DNA of 64,000 nt from an uncultured Granulosicoccaceae bacterium (GCA_937927895.1 CALGKA010000012.1:1-64000), one strand, 5' to 3'; positions 45,326 through 57,304 are shown, numbered from the stretch's first letter. Translations and numbers: made by a program. The notes: generated from the sequence alone by a model not told the origin.

Positions 45326-46663
45326 TTGAACGATTTACCTACCGGTCTTGCGATAATCACTTTGATTATCCTGATCGTGCTCTCCGGATTTTTCTCGGGC
45401 TCTGAAACAGCGCTAATGACACTCAACCGTTATAGGCTCAGAAACTTAGCCAAGAACGGCCATAGCGGGGCGATCAAAGCAGCAGCTCTGCTCGATAAAC
45501 CTGACCGACTCATCGGTCTGATTTTACTCGGCAATAATTTTGTCAATATTCTTGCCTCAGCCATTGCCACCGTGCTCGCGATGCAAACCTGGGGGGATGC
45601 GGGGGTCGCGATTGGCACCGGTATACTGACGTTAATCATTTTAATTTTTGCTGAGGTATTACCCAAAACGCTTGCCACCCTGCGTCCGGAAAAGCTCGCC
45701 TTTTTCGCCTCACACATTTATACGCCATTGCTTTCTGCTACCTGGCCGGTGGTATTTGTCGTTAACACCATCGTCAATAAAATGCTGTCATTCTTTGGGG
45801 TGCATCAGATCGACCCTAAAACCAACGAGCGACTCAACAGCGATGAATTACGCACAGTAGTAACGCAAACGGGTGACATGATACCGGAACGGCATCAGAA
45901 GCTACTGCTCAACATTCTTGATCTCGAAAAAGCAACTGTTGATGAAATCATGGTTCCAAGACACGACATACAGGGCATTGATCTAAACCGACCCTGGCAC
46001 GAAACCGTCGCAAGCCTTGGTGAAGCGGGCCACAGCAGGTTACCTGTGTACCGAGAAGATCTAGACAACGTCGAAGGCTTTGTTTATCTACGCCGAATGT
46101 TGAATTTTCTAAAAGGCGAAGAACTTACACAAGAATATTTCGAAAGCAATGTCCGTGAAGCGTACTTTGTACCTGAGGGCACACCGGTAACCTTGCAGCT
46201 ACTGAATTTTCAAAAAGAGAAAAAGCGCATTGGTTTAGTAGTAGATGAATATGGCGACATCCAAGGCCTGGTGACGATAGAAGACATTCTTGAAGAAATA
46301 GTCGGCGAGTTCACCACAGACCCTAGCCATCAAGATAGATTGGAGGAAATATCTATCATGCAAGATGGCACTTATTCGGTTCAAGGAAGCATTTCTGTAC
46401 GTGAGCTCAATCGGGAACTTAATTGGAACCTACCCACTGAAGGACCTAAAACACTCAACGGCTTAGTGCTTGAACACCTGCAAAATATTCCAGAAAACGG
46501 CGCCACATTTATTATCAATGGCCGACCTATTGAGGTGACTCAAGTGCAAGGCAACGTCGTTCAAATGGCACGCATCGACAAACCACTAAGCAACTTTGAA
46601 CCGAGTGAAAATAGTGGTGTTGAACTTACCGAATCGAAAATGCGTGCAGCACTTCACTCGTAA
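45326..46663 (+). CDS. CNNM/CorC-family transporter with CBS domains (YfjD-like)
   Basis: Protein of 445 aa. The DUF21/CNNM membrane domain (about 5-180) has SGFFSGSETALMTLNRYRL. Two CBS domains (about 200-320, with DEIMVPRHDIQGID and GLVVDEYGDIQGLVTIEDILEEIVGEF) and a CorC_HlyC domain (about 345-425) follow. Members act in magnesium or cobalt homeostasis. The start is TTG, since no other start precedes the first membrane helix; AGG lies 4 bases upstream. Confidence 0.92.
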   Translation: MNDLPTGLAIITLIILIVLSGFFSGSETALMTLNRYRLRNLAKNGHSGAIKAAALLDKPDRLIGLILLGNNFVNILASAIATVLAMQTWGDAGVAIGTGILTLIILIFAEVLPKTLATLRPEKLAFFASHIYTPLLSATWPVVFVVNTIVNKMLSFFGVHQIDPKTNERLNSDELRTVVTQTGDMIPERHQKLLLNILDLEKATVDEIMVPRHDIQGIDLNRPWHETVASLGEAGHSRLPVYREDLDNVEGFVYLRRMLNFLKGEELTQEYFESNVREAYFVPEGTPVTLQLLNFQKEKKRIGLVVDEYGDIQGLVTIEDILEEIVGEFTTDPSHQDRLEEISIMQDGTYSVQGSISVRELNRELNWNLPTEGPKTLNGLVLEHLQNIPENGATFIINGRPIEVTQVQGNVVQMARIDKPLSNFEPSENSGVELTESKMRAALHS

Positions 46664-46714
46664 ACTACCACTTACCATTACAGATTGAAGCTGCCACGCC
46701 CGCGATTATTATAA

Positions 46715-47623
46715 TTAACCTGCGCTATGGCACACAGCTTCAGTCGTTACCTCTTTACCCGATAATACATCAAGGGTTGCCGCGGTCTTTAACGCCTTAT
46801 TAATAAATTTTTCACGCTGCCCGTCCGACTGCAGATTAATATAATCCTGTAAAAAGCCTTTCCACAATTGTTCATTGCCAGCCCACTGCTCAGGATACGC
46901 GTTTTCAGTAATTTGCCACATAGAATTGATGTGCTGCACCATGCGTTTTTTGAAAGGCGGTTTATCACGCGTGCCAAGCAAGGCTATAAATTCTTCTAAC
47001 CAGACTCGCCGCAATTCAAAACGCTTTGCGCCTAAACTATTCTGATCGGTTAATGTTTTTTGCAGTAAATCAAATTGCTGCTGCGTAAAGCTCGCACCTG
47101 CTCGCGTTGCCCATTTACGAATAGTCTTCGCACGCCGATCATTTCTCTCTGCAACCGATTCCGCACGGTATTCTTCTTCGTGGAGGTCGTGTTCCTTGCG
47201 AAGTTTTGCTGCCACTTGTTGCACTTGCTCATCAGTCAAAGAAACCAATAAATCTGTCGCGTTATTCAGTGGATTGCAGGCGCGCATTTCAGCACCGAAA
47301 CCACGTGCAGATTCCCACCACGCCTCTGTGGTTTCAATGCTCCGCTTTCCAGCCACAGAAATATCATCAACCACTTGGCGCAACAAGGCTGCATAGCTAC
47401 TCAACTGATTGCTACGATGCCAACTGTGATAGCTCGCGGCAAGGTGTTCTATTTGTGCTTCTTGCTGCGTATCAAATGCGGCATAGGCTTTAAAGCGCTT
47501 AGCTGATTGTGATCCAAAGCCATCGTAGACCTTGCCAAGAACCACCGGATTGGTACAGCCAGTTAAAAACACTGCGCACACAAACAGCGCAAAGTAGACT
47601 GTGGAGAGTCTTACGACCGTCAT
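46715..47623 (-). CDS. DUF6279-type lipoprotein
   Basis: Predicted lipoprotein of 302 aa. The signal peptide ends in the lipobox LTGC, with the lipidated Cys at about residue 23, followed by TNPVVLGKVYDGFGS. The rest is helix-rich with many charged residues and Trp. The pattern resembles proteins annotated DUF6279, of unknown function. It starts 5 bp after the cupin stop, so the two genes are co-transcribed. Asn at +2 does not give an Asp retention signal, so an outer-membrane location is likely. Confidence 0.75.
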   Translation of the reverse strand: MTVVRLSTVYFALFVCAVFLTGCTNPVVLGKVYDGFGSQSAKRFKAYAAFDTQQEAQIEHLAASYHSWHRSNQLSSYAALLRQVVDDISVAGKRSIETTEAWWESARGFGAEMRACNPLNNATDLLVSLTDEQVQQVAAKLRKEHDLHEEEYRAESVAERNDRRAKTIRKWATRAGASFTQQQFDLLQKTLTDQNSLGAKRFELRRVWLEEFIALLGTRDKPPFKKRMVQHINSMWQITENAYPEQWAGNEQLWKGFLQDYINLQSDGQREKFINKALKTAATLDVLSGKEVTTEAVCHSAG

Positions 47624-47628
47624 TCTAG

Positions 47629-47982
47629 TTAAAGCCTTGTTATCTCTGCCGCGGTTTCTTTATTTCCAGTATTCGGTGTTCCGGTAGGCTCGATAAGCAA
47701 CAGGTGGGTTTCTTCGTCTGCGCGCGGGCAATGCTCAACACCTTTTGGTACAACGTACAATTCTCCCGGGTTCAACACTACATCGCCGTCGCGCAGCTGT
47801 ATAACGAGGCGCCCGGACAACACCAGAAAAAAGTCATCTGTATCAGCGTGATCGTGCCAATTGAACTCACCCTGAACCTTAACCACCATGACATCGTGGC
47901 CGTTGAATTCGGCTACCGTTTTCGGCGCCCAATAATCTGAGAATTGGGCTAGCTTATCGTTCAAATTGATACTTTTAGTCAT
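47629..47982 (-). CDS. Cupin-domain protein
   Basis: Small single-domain cupin of 117 aa. The metal-binding cupin motifs are visible: FNWHDHADTDDFFLVLSG, with two His and a downstream acidic residue, and PGELYVVPKGVEHCPRA, with the last His. It is probably cytoplasmic. The ATG has AGGAAGG upstream. Its operon partner is the lipoprotein gene. The function cannot be told; it may be a metal-dependent sensor or small enzyme. Confidence 0.87.
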   Translation of the reverse strand: MTKSINLNDKLAQFSDYWAPKTVAEFNGHDVMVVKVQGEFNWHDHADTDDFFLVLSGRLVIQLRDGDVVLNPGELYVVPKGVEHCPRADEETHLLLIEPTGTPNTGNKETAAEITRL

Positions 47983-48089
47983 AGAAACCTTCCTGGGTAA
48001 AGCGACAGTAAAACATTAGTGCAACGCAGCGCAGCGATGAGCGCCCTTCACAGGTACAATACTCCAAATATTCATTAAGCGGCTCTGTC

Positions 48090-49445
48090 ATGGCCAAAAC
48101 CAAACTCAGTTATAGTTGCAGGGCCTGCGGAGCTCTTGCGCCAAAATGGAGCGGCCAATGTGCCGAGTGCAACGAGTGGAACTCCCTTGAAGAGGCAATC
48201 ACTGCAGGCACCAGCAAGCAACCGGCACGATTTGAAGGCTATGCTGGCAAATCGGTAATTACTTCAATTGAAAATGTCAGCCTTGAAGAAGAGCCAAGGC
48301 TTAGCAGCGGATTAAGTGAACTTGATAGAGCGCTGGGCGGTGGATTAGTGCCGGGCTCCGTTACACTTATCGGGGGTGACCCGGGCATTGGTAAATCGAC
48401 TTTGCTGTTGCAGTGTCTAGCGGCCATCTCTTCTGAGTACCCAACACTCTACGTCACCGGTGAGGAATCACTACAGCAGGTAACCTTACGAGCTCGACGA
48501 CTCGGCTTGCCGGCAAAAAACTTACGACTACTCACTGAAACCTGCGTTGAGACAATAACCGCGCACGCGCAATCGGACAAACCACAAATTATGGTGGTCG
48601 ATTCTATCCAGACGGTCTACACCGAGGGCATGCAGTCCGCACCGGGTTCCGTGGCACAGGTGAGAGAATCAGCAGCACACTTGGTGCGTTACGCTAAACA
48701 AAGCAACATTGCTATGTTCCTGGTAGGTCACGTGACGAAAGAGGGCGCGCTGGCCGGGCCCCGCGTACTGGAGCACATGGTTGATACGGTGCTGTACTTT
48801 GAAGGCGATACCAACAGCCGCTACCGAGTAATACGCGCGATCAAAAACCGTTTTGGTGCAGTCAACGAGCTCGGTGTTTTTGTAATGGAAGAAACAGGCT
48901 TAAAAGGCGTTAAGAATCCATCGGCATTGTTTTTATCTCGCCACGACGAACCCGTTGCAGGTTCAGTCATTATGGTCACCCGCGAAGGCTCACGACCGCT
49001 TTTGGTTGAAGCACAAGCTTTAGTTACCGGTGGCCACGGCAGTTACCCGCGGCGCGTAACACTGGGGCTTGAGCAGAATCGACTCAATATGCTTTTGGCA
49101 GTTTTACAACGCCATGCAGGTGTCACCCTGCACGACCAAGACGTTTTCATTAATATAGTCGGTGGCGTGCGAATCTCAGAGACCGCCGCTGACTTACCGG
49201 TATTATTGGCTGCCGTCTCGTCGTTTAGAGACATTACACTTGATAACAAACTTGCCGTCTTTGGTGAGATAGGTCTATCAGGTGAAGTCAGACCCGTCAC
49301 TAATGGCCAGGAACGCTTAATAGAAGCACAAAAACACGGCATCAAACAGGCGATTGTGCCTTTTGCCAACAAACCACGAGCCGCTATAAAGGGCCTTGAA
49401 GTTATTGCAGTAAAAAGGCTAACTGACGCGCTAGAACATTTATAA
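48090..49445 (+). CDS. radA: DNA repair protein RadA
   Basis: RecA-related branch-migration ATPase (451 aa). An N-terminal zinc finger (Cys10, Cys13 and CAEC near 27-30) is followed by Walker A GGDPGIGKST (about 92-101), the RadA-specific KNRFG motif (about 252) and a C-terminal Lon-protease-like domain (about 330-451). Length is normal. It is divergent from the cupin operon. The ribosome binding site is weak. Confidence 0.95.
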   Translation: MAKTKLSYSCRACGALAPKWSGQCAECNEWNSLEEAITAGTSKQPARFEGYAGKSVITSIENVSLEEEPRLSSGLSELDRALGGGLVPGSVTLIGGDPGIGKSTLLLQCLAAISSEYPTLYVTGEESLQQVTLRARRLGLPAKNLRLLTETCVETITAHAQSDKPQIMVVDSIQTVYTEGMQSAPGSVAQVRESAAHLVRYAKQSNIAMFLVGHVTKEGALAGPRVLEHMVDTVLYFEGDTNSRYRVIRAIKNRFGAVNELGVFVMEETGLKGVKNPSALFLSRHDEPVAGSVIMVTREGSRPLLVEAQALVTGGHGSYPRRVTLGLEQNRLNMLLAVLQRHAGVTLHDQDVFINIVGGVRISETAADLPVLLAAVSSFRDITLDNKLAVFGEIGLSGEVRPVTNGQERLIEAQKHGIKQAIVPFANKPRAAIKGLEVIAVKRLTDALEHL

Positions 49446-49535
49446 CCATAATATTTATAGTGTTTAATCACACCTATTATTTAAGATTAGCACCAGATCA
49501 AAAGTTAAAGAACAGAGACACAGCAAGGGCACGGC

Positions 49536-49784
49536 ATGAGTAAAAAATCTGCAAGTATTCCAAAGAGTACAAAGTTTGAGGATGCACTCGGTGAATTGGA
49601 AGAACTAATAGAAAAACTCGAAGGTGGTGAACAAACACTAGAAGAATCACTAGTGCAGTTCGAACGTGGCATGAAGCTCAGTAAATTTTGCCAACAGTCA
49701 CTCACAGATGCCGAAAAGAAAATCAAAATTCTAATGGCTGACAAAACCAGTGAAGACGGTGAGCTGCAGGATTTCGATTCGTGA
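49536..49784 (+). CDS. xseB: Exodeoxyribonuclease VII small subunit
   Basis: Small subunit of ExoVII, a single-strand DNA exonuclease (82 aa). Family marks are FEDALGELEELIEKLEGGE and LEESLVQFERGMKL, with predicted coiled coil. The large subunit xseA is not in the window, which is usual. AAGGG precedes the ATG. Its TGA overlaps the ispA GTG (GTGA), so translation is probably coupled. Confidence 0.95.
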   Translation: MSKKSASIPKSTKFEDALGELEELIEKLEGGEQTLEESLVQFERGMKLSKFCQQSLTDAEKKIKILMADKTSEDGELQDFDS

Positions 49785-50692
49785 CGGCACAACCTGAGCA
49801 AGCATCTATAGAGCAGCGATTAAGTCACTACCAGTCTAGAGTTGATGAAGCACTGCTTAAGCATCTACCGGCTCTGGATCAAACCGGCACTACCCTTGAA
49901 GCCGCCATGCAGTATGCGACTCTCAATGGCGGCAAAAGAGTGCGCCCTACTTTGGTTTACGCCACCGGTAAAGCATTCGGTGCAGAGCCTGCAACCCTTG
50001 ATGTTCCCGCTTGCGCTATCGAGATCATGCACGCCTATTCGCTCGTGCATGACGATCTACCATCAATGGATGACGACGACCTACGCCGCGGCAACCCTAC
50101 CTGTCATATCAAGTATGGTGAGGCAACTGCCATTCTTGCCGGTGACGCATTGCAAGCACTTGCTTTTACTACTTTGGCTATCTCTCTTAAAGACAAACTA
50201 CCCGCCGACACTATTATTAACATGATAGATGAGCTCGGCCGCGCCAGCGGTATTGAGGGTATGGCAGCAGGTCAAGCCATTGATCTACAATCGGTTGGCA
50301 AGACGCTCAACTTAGAACAACTCGAAAGCATGCATCGGTGTAAAACCGGGGCACTCATCCGCGCTAGCGTGATCCTGGGCGCTACTTGCGGTAACGTTAC
50401 GGATCAAAGTGTGATCGACAATTTACGCACTTACGGTGATGCAGTCGGCCTGTCTTTTCAAATTGTTGACGACATCCTCGATGTAGTGGGCGACACTGAA
50501 GTACTAGGAAAGACCCAAGGCGCTGATATTGCCTTGAATAAACCTACATTTCCGTCAATATTAGGCCTCGACGGCGCGCGCCAACATGCGGTGGAACAAC
50601 ACGACCGCGCGCTTGCAGCTTTAGATAACTATGGCGAAGAATTTGATGAACTCCGTGAACTGGCAAGCTATATCGTCAGCCGTTCTCACTGA
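49781..50692 (+). CDS. ispA: Farnesyl diphosphate synthase
   Basis: Short-chain trans-prenyltransferase (303 aa) that makes farnesyl diphosphate from IPP and DMAPP or GPP. The first Asp-rich motif is in HDDLPSMDDDDLRRG (about 86-100). The second is in VDDILD (about 229). GGKRVRP binds diphosphate. The start is GTG overlapping the xseB stop; AGGA lies about 9 bases upstream. It is placed before dxs, which supplies the same pathway. Confidence 0.94.
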   Translation: MTAQPEQASIEQRLSHYQSRVDEALLKHLPALDQTGTTLEAAMQYATLNGGKRVRPTLVYATGKAFGAEPATLDVPACAIEIMHAYSLVHDDLPSMDDDDLRRGNPTCHIKYGEATAILAGDALQALAFTTLAISLKDKLPADTIINMIDELGRASGIEGMAAGQAIDLQSVGKTLNLEQLESMHRCKTGALIRASVILGATCGNVTDQSVIDNLRTYGDAVGLSFQIVDDILDVVGDTEVLGKTQGADIALNKPTFPSILGLDGARQHAVEQHDRALAALDNYGEEFDELRELASYIVSRSH

Positions 50693-50707
50693 AGGGGTGC
50701 AAGCGGG

Positions 50708-50713
50708 TATAAT
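50708..50713 (+). promoter_or_regulatory. Possible -10 element upstream of dxs
   Basis: TATAAT lies 128 bp before the dxs ATG. The matching -35 position (about 50685-50690) is poor, so this is only a candidate for a dxs promoter. Confidence 0.35.
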
Positions 50714-50841
50714 GGGCCACTTAAACCCCAGCTTCAGACTCTGCCCGTAGAAATGCCAGCAGAAATCTGGGCGCAACTGAAGAGCGGTGCGGCACTTGAA
50801 TTCGTGCTCACCAATAATAAGAAGCCGGTAACTACTAGTAG

Positions 50842-52746
50842 ATGCAAATGCTGAATCCAAACGATTACCCATTGCTCGGTAAAGTTCATCAGCCTGAGGA
50901 TATCAAAGAATTCTCAACGGAGGAGCTGATCGCGCTCGCTGCAGAATTACGCACCTATCTGGTCAACTCTGTAGCGCAAACCGGCGGCCACCTGGGCGCA
51001 AGTTTAGGAACCGTTGAACTCACAATCGCATTGCACCATGTTTTTAACACACCACACGATCGACTAGTGTGGGATGTCGGCCATCAAACTTACCCGCACA
51101 AAATTTTAACCGGCCGCCGCGACCGCATGCACACCATGCGCAAGCACGGTGGCTTGGCCGGTTTTCCGAAACGCAGTGAAAGCGAATACGATACCTTCGG
51201 TGTCGGCCATTCAAGCACTTCAATAAGTGCCGCCCTTGGCATGGCAATCGCGGCAAAGCTTAAAGGTGAGGATCGAAAAGCCATTGCCGTAATCGGAGAT
51301 GGCGCTTTAACCGCAGGAATGGCTTTTGAAGCACTGAACAATGCCGGTGATCAAAAAGCCGATTTACTAGTAGTGCTGAACGACAACGACATGTCTATCT
51401 CACCGAACGTTGGTGCGCTGAATAAGTATCTCACCAGAATTCTTTCAAGCCGAACGTATTCTGGCGCCAGAGAAGGCGGTAAAAAATTACTGAAGCATAT
51501 TCCTCCGGTAATGGAGTTTGCTAAAAGAACAGAAGAACACATGAAAGGCATGGTGGTTCCGGCCACTATGTTTGAAGAACTCGGCTTTCAATACTTTGGC
51601 CCGGTAGATGGTCATGACTTACCCAATCTTGTCAAAGTACTTAACAACTTACTCACCATTCCAGGGCCACTGCTATTACATGCCGTAACCCAAAAAGGTA
51701 AAGGCTACAAATTCGCTGAAGAAGACGCACTCGCCCTTCACGCCGTCACACCTTTTGACCCAGCAACTGGTAAAAAACTTTCAAGCAGCAGTAAGACTGG
51801 CCCCACTTACACGGAAGTGTTCGGCCAATGGATATGTGATATCGCAGCCATTGACGACAAAGTCGTTGGCATTACACCTGCCATGCGTGAAGGTTCTGGC
51901 TTAGTTGAATTTGAACAACAATACCCGGATAGATACTTTGATGTTGGTATAGCAGAACAACACTCGGTTACCCTGGCTGCAGGCCTTGCATGTGAAAACA
52001 TGAAACCGGTAGTCGCTATTTATTCTACTTTTATGCAGCGCGCTTATGACCAAATTGTGCATGACGTCGCGGTACAAAACCTCAACGTATTATTTGCCGT
52101 GGACCGCGCGGGCCTGGTAGGCCCAGATGGTCCAACTCACGCTGGAAACTATGACTACTCCTACCTTCGCTGCCTACCGAACATGGCAGTCATGGCCCCG
52201 GCAGATGAAAACGAATGTCGGCAAATGCTCTACACAGGCTTACAGCACAATGGACCGGTAGCAGTGCGTTACCCGCGTGGCACGGGTGCAGGTGTAAAAG
52301 TTGAAGCAGAAATGACAGCCCTGCCGTGGGGCAAGGCCGATATAGTCACTAAAGGAAGCGCTGTGGCACTACTGGCTTTTGGCAGTATGGTAGAACCTGC
52401 AAAATCTATAGCGAAAAAAATCGGCGCTACTGTGGTTAACATGCGATTTATCGCGCCACTCGATGAAGAAATGATAAAAAACATCGCTGACAGCCATGAA
52501 TCACTCGTGACAATAGAAGAAAATACCGTTGCGGGTGGCGCCGGTAGCGCGATTAATGAGACCTTACATCGACTTGATTTAGGCAACCGCGTGCTCAACA
52601 TCGGTTTGCCAAATTGCTATGATGAACACGGCGAGCGCAACGAATTACTTGCACAATGTCAGCTTGATGAAGCAGGTATTCAACAACAAATAGATCAGTT
52701 TCTTAGTAGCAGTCGCCTGGAAGCCGTTGGCGAGAAACTAGCTTGA
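50842..52746 (+). CDS. dxs: 1-deoxy-D-xylulose-5-phosphate synthase
   Basis: Thiamine-diphosphate enzyme (634 aa) that condenses pyruvate and glyceraldehyde 3-phosphate, the first step of the MEP isoprenoid pathway. The ThDP motif [18 protein letters not shown] is near residue 152-169. The catalytic Glu region is [15 protein letters not shown], and AVRYPRG and the DGPTHAG segment are also present. Two in-frame ATGs (50842 and 50848) start it; neither has a clear ribosome binding site. It follows ispA by 149 bp. The stop lies inside a degenerate tandem repeat. Confidence 0.95.
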   Translation: MQMLNPNDYPLLGKVHQPEDIKEFSTEELIALAAELRTYLVNSVAQTGGHLGASLGTVELTIALHHVFNTPHDRLVWDVGHQTYPHKILTGRRDRMHTMRKHGGLAGFPKRSESEYDTFGVGHSSTSISAALGMAIAAKLKGEDRKAIAVIGDGALTAGMAFEALNNAGDQKADLLVVLNDNDMSISPNVGALNKYLTRILSSRTYSGAREGGKKLLKHIPPVMEFAKRTEEHMKGMVVPATMFEELGFQYFGPVDGHDLPNLVKVLNNLLTIPGPLLLHAVTQKGKGYKFAEEDALALHAVTPFDPATGKKLSSSSKTGPTYTEVFGQWICDIAAIDDKVVGITPAMREGSGLVEFEQQYPDRYFDVGIAEQHSVTLAAGLACENMKPVVAIYSTFMQRAYDQIVHDVAVQNLNVLFAVDRAGLVGPDGPTHAGNYDYSYLRCLPNMAVMAPADENECRQMLYTGLQHNGPVAVRYPRGTGAGVKVEAEMTALPWGKADIVTKGSAVALLAFGSMVEPAKSIAKKIGATVVNMRFIAPLDEEMIKNIADSHESLVTIEENTVAGGAGSAINETLHRLDLGNRVLNIGLPNCYDEHGERNELLAQCQLDEAGIQQQIDQFLSSSRLEAVGEKLA

Positions 52747-52788
52747 TTAGCAACTAGATTAATAGGCAACTCGCTTGATAGGCGACAA
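52741..52788. repeat. Three degenerate 16-bp tandem repeats across the dxs stop
   Basis: GCTTGATTAGCAACTA, GATTAATAGGCAACTC and GCTTGATAGGCGACAA follow each other, with GCTTAAG starting a fourth. The first contains the dxs stop codon. Repeat slippage could move the end of the gene or leader length. Confidence 0.6.
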
Positions 52789-52850
52789 GCTTAAGAAGGT
52801 ATACAACTGCAGCGTTTACAGGAAGTCTGCAGCATTTAAACAACCCTATA

Positions 52851-52867
52851 TCCGGCACAGTGCCGGA
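52851..52867. promoter_or_regulatory. 17-bp palindrome upstream of folE2
   Basis: TCCGGCAC-A-GTGCCGGA is a perfect interrupted palindrome ending 19 bp before the chosen folE2 ATG. It may be an operator or a weak terminator for dxs (CACACTTTT follows). It does not look like the AT-rich Zur boxes known for folE2 genes. Confidence 0.5.
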
Positions 52868-52886
52868 CACACTTTTCGCAAACCTT

Positions 52887-53690
52887 ATGAACGATACAAA
52901 CAGTTCGAACGGCCAAATGCCAGACGTTCAGAACTACAAAGATTCGCGCCAGCTTGATATCACCCGGGTTGGAATAAAATCTATTAAAAGCCCGATCATT
53001 GTGCGAGATAAATCTCAGGCACAGCATAGTGTGGCTGACTTTGCGATGTCTGTATTCTTACCGCAAGATCTAAAAGGGACGCATATGTCCCGCTTTACAC
53101 AGCTGGTTAATGACTACAGAAGTTCAGAAATTACTGCCACCAATATCACCGCTATGCATACCGAAATGCTGACGCGCCTTGAAAGCAAGATTGGCACTAT
53201 TACTATGCAATTCCCATACTTCATTGACAAGAAAGCACCTGTCACAGGCCAAAGTGGCATGCTTGACTACAACATAACGCTAGTAGCAAATACTAACAAC
53301 GCAGGTAAAACCGAAATTCGTGTAACCACTGATGTGCCTGTAACCACGCTTTGCCCTTGCTCTAAAGAAATTTCAAAATACGGCGCTCACAGCCAGCGTT
53401 CAGTTATTTCAATCAATGCATTAGTCAAAGACCCACAATCCTTCTATTGGGAAGATCTAATAACAAGCGCTGAAGAGCAAGCATCGGCCCAGCTATACAG
53501 TCAACTAAAACGCGCAGATGAAAAATTCGTCACTGAACACGCTTATGAAAACCCACGTTTTGTTGAAGACCTAATTCGCGAAGTAGCAACCGTACTAAAC
53601 CGCAACAGTGCGATAGAGTCCTACGAACTTGAAGTAGAAAACTTCGAATCCATTCACAATCACTCAGCGTGGGCTCAAATTCTTAGCTAG
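52887..53690 (+). CDS. folE2: GTP cyclohydrolase I type 2 (FolE2)
   Basis: Makes 7,8-dihydroneopterin triphosphate from GTP for folate and queuosine-type pathways. FolE2 works with metals other than zinc. Key features are the catalytic Cys in TTLCPCSKEIS, YGAHSQRS, and ENPRFVEDLIREV. The start is uncertain: 52887 (MNDTNSSN) is chosen; a GTG at 52860 lies inside a palindrome, and 52917 (MPDVQNYKD) would also keep the conserved core. No zinc-uptake genes are near to support Zur control. A lone repeat end follows the stop. Confidence 0.92.
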   Translation: MNDTNSSNGQMPDVQNYKDSRQLDITRVGIKSIKSPIIVRDKSQAQHSVADFAMSVFLPQDLKGTHMSRFTQLVNDYRSSEITATNITAMHTEMLTRLESKIGTITMQFPYFIDKKAPVTGQSGMLDYNITLVANTNNAGKTEIRVTTDVPVTTLCPCSKEISKYGAHSQRSVISINALVKDPQSFYWEDLITSAEEQASAQLYSQLKRADEKFVTEHAYENPRFVEDLIREVATVLNRNSAIESYELEVENFESIHNHSAWAQILS

Positions 53691-53694
53691 CTCT

Positions 53695-53715
53695 AGCTAG
53701 TGTCCATCCATAAAC
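53695..53715. repeat. Lone terminal inverted repeat of the palindromic element
   Basis: AGCTAGTGTCCATCCATAAAC differs by one base from the left end at 21105-21125. No internal element sequence and no right end follow. It starts 4 bp after the folE2 stop. Confidence 0.75.
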
Positions 53716-53830
53716 AGCTTGGCACCTAAACAATAAAGCATCAGAAATAAGCCCTACTGCGACGCAATCAAACACGCGTCCCATTCGTTTGAAGAAATAT
53801 ATTTGTACTTTTGTACCTACGCGAGCAGCC

Positions 53831-54280
53831 ATGAGCAAAAAACGCAATAAAATTAAAAATAACCTGCCCAATAAATCTGAGCAGTCGATCTCTCGCAGAA
53901 AACTAATTGCCTGGCCGTTAGTTATTGTCGCGGTGGGCGCGTCGATCTTCGGCATCAAAGCGATAGAAGCTAACAACAGCGAGTTGCGCGATCTATCGGT
54001 TATCGGTAAGGGTAGCCCTGTGATCGTGCAAATCTATGACCCGGCGTGCTCTGTGTGTAGACGGCTAAGCAAGGTACTGAAAATCTCGACTAAAGATCAA
54101 GATACCGTAAAGCAACGACTCGCCGACATCACAACAACAGAAGGCAAAGCGCTGCAGACAAAATACAACGTACCGCATATAACGTTGTTGTATTTTAATG
54201 AAAAAGGCAGACACATTCATACCACTAGCGGCATGCAGACAAAAGACAACATAACAGCTGAAATAAAGCGTTTGTTCTAG
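53831..54280 (+). CDS. Membrane-tethered thioredoxin-like protein
   Basis: Protein of about 149 aa from the chosen ATG. A basic cytoplasmic N-terminus (about 1-28) precedes one membrane helix (about 29-48, LIAWPLVIVAVGASIFGI), which leaves a periplasmic thioredoxin-like domain with a CxxC motif in DPACSVCRRL and the cis-Pro region VPHITLLYF. It is probably a periplasmic thiol-disulfide protein, but shorter than DsbA/TlpA enzymes. An ATG at 53789 is an alternative start; the one at 53831 gives a normal basic N-terminus. Confidence 0.72.
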   Translation: MSKKRNKIKNNLPNKSEQSISRRKLIAWPLVIVAVGASIFGIKAIEANNSELRDLSVIGKGSPVIVQIYDPACSVCRRLSKVLKISTKDQDTVKQRLADITTTEGKALQTKYNVPHITLLYFNEKGRHIHTTSGMQTKDNITAEIKRLF

Positions 54281-54316
54281 CCGGGTTACAACCTGGTTTG
54301 TAAGCTGTAAACAAAA

Positions 54317-54346
54317 AAGCCCCAGTCAATATTTCAACTGGGGCTT
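54317..54346. terminator. Terminator between the thioredoxin-like gene and katG
   Basis: AAGCCCCAGT and ACTGGGGCTT pair perfectly around a 10-base loop. On the minus strand it is followed by TTTTTTGTTT, a good katG terminator. On the plus strand the T-tract is weak. Confidence 0.88.
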
Positions 54347-54410
54347 AGTTAACAAACAATGATCAGATAGCCACCAAACAATGGCTATCTTTCTCATCAA
54401 ACAACAACTA

Positions 54411-56585
<2,175 letters not shown>

Positions 56586-56614
56586 CTACTTAATTAGACT
56601 TGATAATAAAATTG

Positions 56615-57046
56615 TTAATCTTGCTGACAACCGGGGCAAGTGCCCCAATAAATCACTTCGGCTTCATCTATTAAATAACCATGATCATCATCGGCGATTA
56701 AGCACGGGGCTTTTCCAATGGCACAATCAATATCAACTAAAGACTGGCATACTCGACAAATCAAGTGATGGTGGTTATCTACCCGATCCTCAAAACGTGC
56801 AGCAGAACCAGCTGGCTGTATGCGGCGAATGAGCTCATGTTCAGACATCACATTTAAAGCGTCGTATACCGCTTGCCGCGATACAGTGCCAAGCTCAGAG
56901 CGTACGCAATCGCTGATCTCATCAGCCATCGCGTGAGGCTTATCCCTCACGGCCCGATACACTGCAAGGCGCTGCGCCGTTACCTGCAGGCCTGCACTAC
57001 GTAGTGCATCAGAAATATCTGATGGAGTATTGTTCCGTGCTGCCAT
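56615..57046 (-). CDS. Fur-family regulator (PerR/FurA-like)
   Basis: Metal-dependent repressor of 143 aa. The N-terminal winged helix (about 10-80; [26 protein letters not shown]) is followed by a dimerisation domain with metal ligands HHHLICRVC (about 91-99) and a C-terminal CPGC. The second CxxC pair suggests a structural zinc site. The place directly before katG is that of FurA in actinobacteria and of PerR-type regulators, so it probably senses peroxide or iron and represses katG. Confidence 0.9.
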   Translation of the reverse strand: MAARNNTPSDISDALRSAGLQVTAQRLAVYRAVRDKPHAMADEISDCVRSELGTVSRQAVYDALNVMSEHELIRRIQPAGSAARFEDRVDNHHHLICRVCQSLVDIDCAIGKAPCLIADDDHGYLIDEAEVIYWGTCPGCQQD

Positions 57047-57304
57047 GCGCCTATGATCGAACCAATTCTGGACTGTGTCAAGAATTGCTTGGCGCTAAAT
57101 TATTACCATTTCAGATGCACTTTGTTGTGCCCGAGAGACAAGTCACCAAGCTGTTGTATTCACTTTTTACTCACGATCGCTATTAGGTACTCCGGGCGCT
57201 AACACACTTCCGTTCTACTACTGTTTGCGTTGATCTCACCCGTACTGAGCCAGCTTCGGTTATCAACCATCGGACAATGTAATCTCTAAAGGCAATAACA
57301 CACC

